This document shows, piece by piece, positions 35,134 through 42,112 of a stretch of 42,112 nucleotides of DNA. The notes below the pieces were generated by a model. It saw only the letters and a list, made by a program, of their open reading frames with translations. It was not told the DNA's origin and ran no database searches. Location: contig VYDH01000013.1 of assembly GCA_009843525.1 (NCBI GenBank), positions 1 to 42,112 of the forward strand, written 5' to 3'. Within the stretch, counting starts at the first letter, position 1. The number at the start of each line of letters is the position of its first letter. The DNA is from Acidimicrobiales bacterium (lineage in GTDB: Bacteria > Actinomycetota > Acidimicrobiia > Acidimicrobiales > Poriferisodalaceae). Position numbers and translations under genes: made by a program.

Positions 35134-37269
35134 TCAGTCATTTGCGAGCACCATCAGGGCATCGGCTGCCACCGCCGTATGCGGGGTGACGAGCAGCGGG
35201 TTGACTTCGACTTCGATGATGCGGTCATCGTCCCGCACCAGCGTTTCCAGCAGCTTGACCGTGTTGACCACGGCATCGACGGCCCCAGCCGGACGACCCC
35301 GGTAGCCGGCGAGGACAGGCCACAGCCGCAGATCGCGAAGCGCTTCAAGGGTGTCGCCCCCCGCAGGCAGCAGCAGGGAAGCTGTGTCGTCCAGCACCTC
35401 GGTCAGCGTGCCGCCGGCGCCCACCGTCAGCACCATTCCCACCGGCGGTGATGAGCGCACGCTGACCAACAGCTCGGCCACCACGTCAGTGATGCACAAC
35501 TCCACCATCACCGCTCTGACGCCGACGGCGGTTGGCGCCCCGACGGAGGCGGCGATCCGCCCAGCAGCTGCGGCAACCGACTCAGCATCGGTGAGGCCGA
35601 CCGCGACGCCACCGGCATCGCTCTTGTGTGCCGTACCGACGGCCTTGACAGCGACTGGGTAGCCGATCTCATCCGCGGCAGCAGCAGCCTGCTGAGGCTC
35701 AACCAGCCGACCCATCGGCACCTCGATGCCCGCCGCCGCCAGCCGCGGCTTTGCCTCGTGCTCTGGCAGGACCGATGTGCCAAGGGGAGCCTCACGAGCC
35801 TTCACCACCAGCAGGCCCCCCTCGGGTTCTGTGTCGTCGAGATGCCGCCCCCATGCGGCGGCCGCCTCCAACGCAGACAGCGCGTTGTCGATGTCGCCGC
35901 AGGCAGCCAGCCCCCATTCGGCGGCTTGGGAGCGGGCCTCGTCGGGCAGGTTCTCCGCCAGCGACGCCGCCACGACGCCGGGAGTGTCGCCGTTGGCGCA
36001 GGCCGTGGCGAACGCCTGCATCGTCGGCCACCAGCGCGAGCGATCCAGACCCTCGGCGGGGAAGTCCAGCACCAGCATGGCGGCGTCGAACGGTGCCTCG
36101 CCGGATCCACCGCCTGCCGTGTCGGTGTGAGTTTCCCCATGGGCTGTCGTGCCGGGGGTTGTCGCGTCGGCGCCCAGAACAGATGCGAAACAGCGACTCA
36201 GCCTGTCCAGATCGCCCCAGATGTACGTGTGATAGTCGAGCGGATTGGTGATCGCCACACGGCCATCCAGCGCAGATGCCACGCGGGCGGCGTGGTCGGG
36301 TGCGAACTGCGGGACGCTCAAGTTGCGCCCTTGGCTGCGGTCGGCCACCAGCGCCGCCTCGCCGCCTGAGCAGCTCAATGACACCATCCGGTTGCCCCGC
36401 AGGGGGCCGGTGGCGGACAGGGTGGCCAGAGTGTCGACCAATTCGTCGATGGCATGGACACGGTGAATGCCCATCTTCCGAAACAGCGCTTCGTAGGCAG
36501 CGTCGTCGCCCACCAACGAGGCGGTGTGGGTGACCGCGATCGCACCCGATGACGGCGAGGCGCCGACCTTCACGGCCACCACCGGAAGGCGTCGTCGGCG
36601 AGCCACTGCCGCCGCCTCGACAAAGCGCTCGATGTCGTTCAGCCCTTCCATGCACAGGCCCACGCCGGTTGTGGCCCCGTCGACGACTACTGCCTCGAAC
36701 GCTTCTGAGATCCCCACGTCGGCTTGGTTTCCCAGGCTGATGACCCAGGCCACGTCGAGACCGCGGCGACTCATGGTCAGATTCATGGCGATGTTCCCGC
36801 TCTGGCTCAGCAGCGCCACCCCTCGGGGGCGACGAACCAAGCCGTGAGCGTCCGGCCACAGGGCGGCATCGGTGGGCGCTGAGAGCAGTCCATTGCAGTT
36901 GGGGCCCAGCACGACCATCGCGCCCGCTGCTTCGACCAACTCGACTTGGCGGACCTTGCCGGCCGCGCCGACCTCGGCAAACCCCGAGGCGTGACAGACG
37001 GCGACGCCCACGCCGGCCTCGGAGAGCTGGCGCACGGTGTCGATCGTGGCGTCGTGGTCGACGCCGACGAAAGCGGCGTCGATGCCTTCGGGCAGCTCGG
37101 CGACCGAGGCGACCGTGGGCAGGTCGCTCAGGGTGCGGCGAGGGTTGACCCCCCACATCTCGCCTGCGAAACCGAATGCCCGGCAGGCGTCAATCGACCG
37201 TTCGGCGGCGACGCCTCCGACGAATGCCAGCGACCGTGGCCGCAACAGCCGATCCAAACGACCAGTCAT
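35134..37269 (-). CDS. ADP-forming acyl-CoA synthetase (fused alpha-beta, acetate-CoA ligase family)
   Basis: A 711-residue fusion of the NDP-forming acyl-CoA synthetase subunits. Residues 1-130 form the CoA-binding Rossmann domain (RPRSLAFVGG, VVLGPNCNGL), about 145-460 the succinyl-CoA-synthetase-like part with LLSQSGNIA and the phospho-His248 loop VTHTASLVGDD, and about 500-711 the ATP-grasp part (GYPVAVKAVGTAHKSD, EVEVNPLLV). It makes an acyl-CoA from acid, CoA and ATP through phospho-His. An insertion of about 20 Gly/Thr-rich residues (ATTPGTTAHGETHTDTAGGG, near 376-395) is unusual. It lies 43 bases after the acyl-CoA dehydrogenase and probably works with it. Confidence 0.93.
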   Translation of the reverse strand: MTGRLDRLLRPRSLAFVGGVAAERSIDACRAFGFAGEMWGVNPRRTLSDLPTVASVAELPEGIDAAFVGVDHDATIDTVRQLSEAGVGVAVCHASGFAEVGAAGKVRQVELVEAAGAMVVLGPNCNGLLSAPTDAALWPDAHGLVRRPRGVALLSQSGNIAMNLTMSRRGLDVAWVISLGNQADVGISEAFEAVVVDGATTGVGLCMEGLNDIERFVEAAAVARRRRLPVVAVKVGASPSSGAIAVTHTASLVGDDAAYEALFRKMGIHRVHAIDELVDTLATLSATGPLRGNRMVSLSCSGGEAALVADRSQGRNLSVPQFAPDHAARVASALDGRVAITNPLDYHTYIWGDLDRLSRCFASVLGADATTPGTTAHGETHTDTAGGGSGEAPFDAAMLVLDFPAEGLDRSRWWPTMQAFATACANGDTPGVVAASLAENLPDEARSQAAEWGLAACGDIDNALSALEAAAAWGRHLDDTEPEGGLLVVKAREAPLGTSVLPEHEAKPRLAAAGIEVPMGRLVEPQQAAAAADEIGYPVAVKAVGTAHKSDAGGVAVGLTDAESVAAAAGRIAASVGAPTAVGVRAVMVELCITDVVAELLVSVRSSPPVGMVLTVGAGGTLTEVLDDTASLLLPAGGDTLEALRDLRLWPVLAGYRGRPAGAVDAVVNTVKLLETLVRDDDRIIEVEVNPLLVTPHTAVAADALMVLAND

Positions 37270-37312
37270 GCCGTCCCGGTCATGTCGCTGCCGTGACCTG
37301 TGTCATGGCGGT

Positions 37313-38488
37313 TCAGCAGCCGAGGGGCCGCAGCATGTCACGAGACACGATGTGGCGCTGGATCTCGCTGGTGCCGTCCCAGATGCGATCGACCCGGGCG
37401 CCGCGCCAGATTCGCTCCAACGGCAGCTCGTCCATCAGCCCCATGCCGCCGAGGATCTGTATGGCCTCATCCGACACGAACTGCAGCATCTCGGTTGCCG
37501 ACAGCTTGGCCATGGCGGCGTCGGCGTCGGTCATCTCGGACCGCTCGGAGAGCCACGCGGCCCGGTAGGTCATCATCTCGGCTTGGGCGAGGCGGAGGCG
37601 CATGTCGGCCAGCTTGAACGACACACCTTGGAATCGCCCGATCCGTTGACCGAACTGCTCACGCGTGGCAGCCCAGTCGAGCGCCACCGACAGTGCCCGG
37701 TCGGCGCGTCCCAGACACACGGCGGCCACCTGCAGGCGGGTGCTTCCGAGCCACTCATTGGCAACGTCGAAGCCTCGATGTTCCTCGCCGAGCAGCTTGC
37801 TCGTCGGCACTCGGGCGTTGTCAAAGTTGAGGATGAGGTTGTGGTAGCCCCGGTTTGACACGCAGTTGTAGCCAGGCACCCGTTCGACGCCGGGGGTGTC
37901 GAAGTCCACCAGCAGAGCCGAGATCAGCTTGCGCGGGCTGCGGCCTGGGGTTTTCGCGTCTGGGGCATCGATGCCCGTGGTCGCGAACAGGATCACATAG
38001 TCGGCCAGGTCAGCGTGGCTGATGAAGTGCTTGGTGCCGTTCACCACGAATTCGTCTCCGTCGCGCTCGGCCCGGCAGGTCATGCCGCGTAGGTCGGAAC
38101 CCGCGTCGGGCTCGCTCATGGCCAAGCACTCCACCCGTTCGCCTCGCACGGTGGGCACGAGGTATTCCGAGATCTGATCACCGGTGCATGCCCGCAAAAT
38201 GTTGGAGGGGCGGGCCACGATGTACTGCAGGGCGTAGGACGTCCAGCCGAAAGCCCGCTCGGCCATGGTCAGCGTCAAGTCGTCGAGCCCCCCGCCGCCG
38301 AGCTCGACGGGCATGTTGGCGGCGTAGAGGCCAGCATCGACGGCCCTGTTCCGTATCTGCTCCACCAGGTCGGGCGGAACCTGACCGGAGCGTTCCACCT
38401 CGTCCTCATACGGCACGAGTTCGCGCATGGTGAAGGTGCGCACGGTGTCGACCACCATCTGCTGGGTGTCGTCGATCGAGAAATCCAT
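37313..38488 (-). CDS. Acyl-CoA dehydrogenase with Asp at the catalytic-base position
   Basis: A 391-residue FAD acyl-CoA dehydrogenase. Features include MRELVPYEDEVERSG, ECLAMSEPDAGSD (about 130-142), FISHADLADYVILFATTG, and the C-terminal IQILGGMGLMDELPLERIWRG. In medium-chain enzymes the base is the Glu of IYEGTSQIQ; here the sequence is RIWDGTSEIQR, with Asp371 at that place. Other members of the wide family do move the base, so activity is not excluded. It desaturates an acyl-CoA and passes electrons to ETF. AGGA precedes the ATG by about 10 bases. Neighbours (ADP-forming synthetase downstream, carnitine dehydrogenase upstream) suggest a carnitine- or betaine-derived acyl-CoA. Confidence 0.93.
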   Translation of the reverse strand: MDFSIDDTQQMVVDTVRTFTMRELVPYEDEVERSGQVPPDLVEQIRNRAVDAGLYAANMPVELGGGGLDDLTLTMAERAFGWTSYALQYIVARPSNILRACTGDQISEYLVPTVRGERVECLAMSEPDAGSDLRGMTCRAERDGDEFVVNGTKHFISHADLADYVILFATTGIDAPDAKTPGRSPRKLISALLVDFDTPGVERVPGYNCVSNRGYHNLILNFDNARVPTSKLLGEEHRGFDVANEWLGSTRLQVAAVCLGRADRALSVALDWAATREQFGQRIGRFQGVSFKLADMRLRLAQAEMMTYRAAWLSERSEMTDADAAMAKLSATEMLQFVSDEAIQILGGMGLMDELPLERIWRGARVDRIWDGTSEIQRHIVSRDMLRPLGC

Positions 38489-38554
38489 AGGTGTTGCTGT
38501 CCTGGCTGTTGTGGCGCTGCGGGTAAGCGTGTTGGCGGGGTGGTCAGTGCAGTG

Positions 38555-40111
38555 CTACGTCGGAAGCAGTGCCATGCGGCTGCCGGCCTGCGGCGGCGTC
38601 GGCATCGATGCGTGTGCTGCGGTGATGGCCGCAACCGCCGCTGCTGGGCCCTCTGCCAACGGAGCACTGCGCCCGGCGGCCGTGTCGACATGAACCAGCA
38701 TCTGCTCACCGACGCACAGCATCTCGTCGTGTTGACGCTCGCTGTGGTCGTGCTCGTGGTGCTGGTGTTCGTCGTGGTCGTGCCGATGCCCGTCGCACCT
38801 GTACATCGCGTGGAAGATGTGCAGGCGCTTGGCGTCGCTGCCCAGCACTTGGGTGGTGATCCGCAGCGGCTCGCCTACCGACGCTTCGCGCAGGTGAGTC
38901 AGGTGGGTTTCGACTGTGTAGTACGAGTGGCCGGCGGCGCGGTAGGCCTCGTCGATCCCGATGTAGCGGAACAGGGCATCAGCCGCCCAACCGAAGGCGG
39001 TCAGGAACGCCCACTCGGTCATGTGGCCGTTGTAGTCCACCCAATCGGGCATCACGACGGTCGAGTACAGGTCTAAGGGAGCAGCCACTTTGCTGCTCGG
39101 CGACCACTGTCGATGCTGTGCATTCGCGGCTACCAGAATGCGAGCCTCCCGCTCCGCCATCAGACGGCCTGCACCCAAGCCGCTGGGCCGAAGCGCCCTC
39201 ATCACTGCCAGCAGGCTGTCGTCGCGCAGCCGTTCGAGTTCGGCGATCGACCGTGGGCCAGCTTGGTCCTCGCAGCCGGCGGCCATGGCCTCGATCAGCT
39301 CGGGAGTCAGCTCGGGAGCCTCCAGCCGTGTCCACGGCAGCGCCAGTGCCGGGCCGAATTGGCGCAGCATGTGGCGCATGCCACCGTCTCCTCCGGCGAG
39401 GTGGAACGTGAGATTTGTGCCCATGGCTGCCCAGCGCAGACCTGGGCCGTAGACGATGGCGTCGTCGAGCTCCGCAGTAGTGGCGACGCCGTCGTTCACC
39501 AAGTGCAGATTCTCGCGCCACAGAGCTTCTTGGAGGCGGTCAGAGAGGTAGCCCTCTATCTCCTCGCGCACGACCAGCGGGTGCATCACCAGATCGTCGT
39601 AGTGCTCCAATGCCGCGGCCAGTGTCTCGTCGCTGGTGGCCTCGCCCCGCACTACCTCGACCAGCGGCAGCAGGTACACGGGGTTGAACGGGTGGCCGAT
39701 CACGAGCCGCTCGGGATGAGCGAGCGGCTCCGCCAGCTTGCTGGGCAGAAGCCCCGACGAGCTGCTTGCGATCGGCGTGCTGGGATCAGCCGCAGCGTCC
39801 ACTTCGGCCAGCAACGACCGCTTCAACGATTCGACCTCTGGGGCGCTCTCTTGCACAAAATCGGCTGAGGCGGCCACCTCCTGCGCGCTCGAGGCCCAGC
39901 GCAGGCTGTCAGGATCGGCATCGGGGAACAGTCCCAGATCAGCCGCCGATGGCCATGCCCGCTCGATGGCCGATCGCAGTCGCGTCTCAGCACCTTCACC
40001 CGGATCCCACGCCACCACGTCATGGCCCCGTGCCAAGACGCGCACCGCCCAGCCGGCGCCGATGACGCCCGTGCCCACGAGCCCGATGGTTCGTCGACAG
40101 TTCTTCCCCAC
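38555..40111 (-). CDS. L-carnitine 3-dehydrogenase fused to a betainyl-CoA-type thioesterase
   Basis: A 518-residue fusion. Residues 1-315 are a 3-hydroxyacyl-CoA-dehydrogenase-fold enzyme with NAD motif GLVGTGVIGAG (10-20), ASSSSGLLPSKL (115-126) and catalytic His140 in IGHPFNPVYLLPLVEV, the pattern of L-carnitine dehydrogenases. Residues about 345-518 are a hotdog thioesterase (PDWVDYNGHMTEW). Similar fusions oxidise L-carnitine to 3-dehydrocarnitine and hydrolyse betainyl-CoA to glycine betaine. A His/Asp-rich insert (about 441-463, nine His) interrupts the thioesterase domain. GTG at 40111 is chosen because GGGAGG lies 8 bases upstream and it starts just before the NAD motif; a TTG at 40129 would put that site inside the gene. 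The 3-dehydrocarnitine cleavage enzyme is not in the window. Confidence 0.9.
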   Translation of the reverse strand: MGKNCRRTIGLVGTGVIGAGWAVRVLARGHDVVAWDPGEGAETRLRSAIERAWPSAADLGLFPDADPDSLRWASSAQEVAASADFVQESAPEVESLKRSLLAEVDAAADPSTPIASSSSGLLPSKLAEPLAHPERLVIGHPFNPVYLLPLVEVVRGEATSDETLAAALEHYDDLVMHPLVVREEIEGYLSDRLQEALWRENLHLVNDGVATTAELDDAIVYGPGLRWAAMGTNLTFHLAGGDGGMRHMLRQFGPALALPWTRLEAPELTPELIEAMAAGCEDQAGPRSIAELERLRDDSLLAVMRALRPSGLGAGRLMAEREARILVAANAQHRQWSPSSKVAAPLDLYSTVVMPDWVDYNGHMTEWAFLTAFGWAADALFRYIGIDEAYRAAGHSYYTVETHLTHLREASVGEPLRITTQVLGSDAKRLHIFHAMYRCDGHRHDHDEHQHHEHDHSERQHDEMLCVGEQMLVHVDTAAGRSAPLAEGPAAAVAAITAAHASMPTPPQAGSRMALLPT

Positions 40112-40138
40112 TGCAGCGCCCTCCCCCAACCGCCCCCC

Positions 40139-40167
40139 AAACTAGGTTGCGTGCCCTGGCGAGTCAC
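40139..40167 (-). promoter_or_regulatory. Promoter of the carnitine dehydrogenase operon (GTGACT-17-TAGTTT)
   Basis: On the minus strand GTGACT (40162-40167) and TAGTTT (40139-40144) are separated by 17 bases. A start near 40132 gives a leader of about 20 bases holding the GGGAGG ribosome site. This is the most complete sigma70-like promoter found in the window. Confidence 0.55.
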
Positions 40168-40211
40168 TCTGTTTCTTGTGCAGGCCCGTGGGGGTTGTCC
40201 CTGTCTTGTTG

Positions 40212-40637
40212 TCAAGCCTTTTCTAGGCGGCGCACCCGGCACAGGGTCTCAACGGCGAAGTCGACGTTTCCCCGCTGGGAGGAGCCCTTGCGCATCCGGG
40301 CATGCACGATCTCGCCGGTGTCGTCGCGGACCGCGACCAGCGGGTGATACCCCAGTCGCCCGCCGTGACCGTAGGCGGCACCGTGCTTCGCGCCGCTATG
40401 CACCTCGCACAGCGTGGAGTCGATGTCGACCATGACCGCCGCCGCCGGGGCGGCCCCAGCGGCCCATGCACAGCCCAAAGCGAGTTCCTGGGAGCGGTCG
40501 AGCTGGCGCACATGACCTCACGTGAACGGCCCCAAGAACGTCCCCAGCCTGGACGGCGCCACCGGCGCGAACCCCAGCACCGCGGCTGCCGAGTCCGCCC
40601 GCAGCCAGTCCGCGTCAGCGAAGATGTCCCGGGCCAT
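40212..40637 (-). pseudogene. IS1380-family transposase remnant with internal stop
   Basis: The minus-strand frame reads DADWLRADSAAAVLGF, LGTFLGPFT, a TGA stop at 40518-40520, then GHVRQLDRSQELALG, VDIDSTLCEVHSGAKHGAAYG, LGYHPLVAV and VHARMRKGSSQRGN, ending at 40212. These are consecutive conserved pieces of IS1380 transposases, including the DDE Asp of DIDST; intact copies read through where the stop is (usually FTFGHVRQLD or similar). Full transposases are over 400 residues; both the N-terminal ~90 and the C-terminal half are missing. No terminal inverted repeats were found. It marks the start of a degraded region. A programmed readthrough is very unlikely given the truncations. Confidence 0.85.
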
Positions 40638-40682
40638 TGTTTGTTGCTCAGTTGTGGGTTGGACTGATGCAAGGAGCGTGTG

Positions 40683-40748
40683 ATGCCCAAGCCGTCGGGG
40701 AAGAGTCCGGAGCGGAAGCTGCAGGTCGTGCTGGCTGTGCTGCGCGGG
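40683..40748 (+). pseudogene. N-terminal fragment of a helix-turn-helix transposase (IS3-like OrfA)
   Basis: An ATG at 40683 with AAGGAG 6 bases upstream opens a frame starting MPKPSGKSPERKLQVVLAVL, which resembles the first helix of IS3-type or related transposase OrfA proteins (KLQVVLAVLRGE pattern). After about 22 residues the similarity stops and the frame (to 40829) runs antisense into the end of the small membrane protein gene. Most likely a remnant left by insertion or deletion; the family assignment is tentative. Confidence 0.45.
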
Positions 40749-40761
40749 GCGGGCCGCAGAT

Positions 40762-41036
40762 CTACAAGCCCGAACCACCAGCAGCCGCAGCAGTGCGACG
40801 GCGCTCACGCCGCCTCTGCAAGAAGCTAGGAATCCACGGGTGCAACGCGTAGGCCGAGATAGCGCACATGAGCCACACAATCAGCCAATGCAGCCATAGT
40901 GCTTGCGGGTGGACATAGGATGCCGACAGCCAAACGGCCACGGCGCTCAGCGCCAACACGACCACAAAAGTCGGCCGCCAACGAAAGACGCTGCGCTTCG
41001 ATGACATGCTCATGGTCTCAATGTAGTTCGTAGCGC

Positions 41037-41040
<4 letters not shown>
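40762..41040 (-). CDS. Small membrane protein with two transmembrane segments
   Basis: A 92-residue protein with hydrophobic stretches at about 25-43 (TFVVVLALSAVAVWLSA) and 49-68 (LWLHWLIVWLMCAISAYAL), then a very basic tail (LQRRRERRR) and a Gly/Ala end. I recognise no family. ATG at 41040 overlaps the stop of the upstream gene (ATGA), so the pair is probably co-translated; starts at 41013 or 41007 are possible. Its 3' end abuts the transposase fragment, so the natural C-terminus may have been altered. Such two-helix proteins can be holin- or immunity-like, but nothing here proves it. Confidence 0.6.

Positions 41041-42112
<1,072 letters not shown>

Noticed and set aside
40112..40129. TTG start for carnitine dehydrogenase at 40129
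   Set aside because: The GGGAGG ribosome site falls within this extension and positions the GTG at 40111.
40518..40520. In-frame TGA in the IS1380 remnant as a selenocysteine or readthrough codon
   Set aside because: IS1380 transposases have an ordinary residue there, no SECIS-like hairpin is evident and both gene ends are missing, so it is a pseudogene stop.

Overview
The window is GC-rich, densely coding DNA from an actinobacterium-like genome. Three luciferase-like (LLM, often F420-dependent) oxidoreductases, GTG starts, many 1-8 base gene overlaps, likely leaderless transcripts and a secreted CWB2/RCC1 protein together suggest class Acidimicrobiia, possibly a marine or host-associated lineage. 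That placement is inference; no rRNA, tRNA, CRISPR array or replication origin was seen.

Layout. (1) 15-4256, minus: a coupled operon of a two-domain CaiB/BaiF CoA-transferase, a macrodomain protein and CopC, preceded by an SDR dehydrogenase. (2) 4373-16229, plus: a DAO-type flavoprotein, an LLM enzyme, an NTF2-like protein, then a VOC protein and a tightly coupled run: NpRdhA-type reductive-dehalogenase-like protein, the three subunits of a molybdenum hydroxylase, a hydantoinase/oxoprolinase ATPase and a second LLM enzyme. It ends at a strong hairpin facing a convergent DUF917 gene, the usual partner of such short hydantoinase proteins. (3) 16278-22120, minus: PhyH dioxygenase, a class-III PLP enzyme of the phospho-lyase (not transaminase) subgroup, an APH-fold kinase overlapping it, an aldehyde dehydrogenase and DUF917. 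Together they read as a hydroxylate-phosphorylate-eliminate-oxidise route for a primary amine, with hydroxylysine or ethanolamine-like compounds as candidates. (4) 22214-24632, plus: a coupled trio of a lipocalin-like protein, a small helical protein and an APH-family protein that has lost its catalytic Asp; then a third LLM enzyme (minus) and a fold-type II PLP enzyme (plus). (5) 27403-30096, minus: a secreted protein with three CWB2 repeats and fourteen RCC1-like repeats. (6) 30229-35133, plus: an M20 N-carbamoylase/allantoate-type amidohydrolase, an N-carbamoyl-D-amino-acid hydrolase and a fused 2Fe-2S/molybdopterin hydroxylase, suggesting hydantoin, pyrimidine or purine breakdown. (7) 35134-40111, minus: ADP-forming acyl-CoA synthetase, acyl-CoA dehydrogenase and an L-carnitine dehydrogenase-thioesterase fusion, pointing to carnitine/betaine use. 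(8) 40212-42112: a degraded accessory edge with IS1380 and second-transposase remnants, a small membrane protein and a repeat-rich protein that runs off the window.

The common theme is heterotrophic catabolism of nitrogenous small molecules: cyclic amides or N-heterocycles, amino alcohols and carnitine, and possibly organohalides. Two separate molybdenum-hydroxylase/hydantoin-type clusters lie within about 25 kb. The most novel candidates are the dioxygenase-kinase-phospholyase-ALDH module and the RdhA-like/Mo-hydroxylase/HyuA/LLM cassette.
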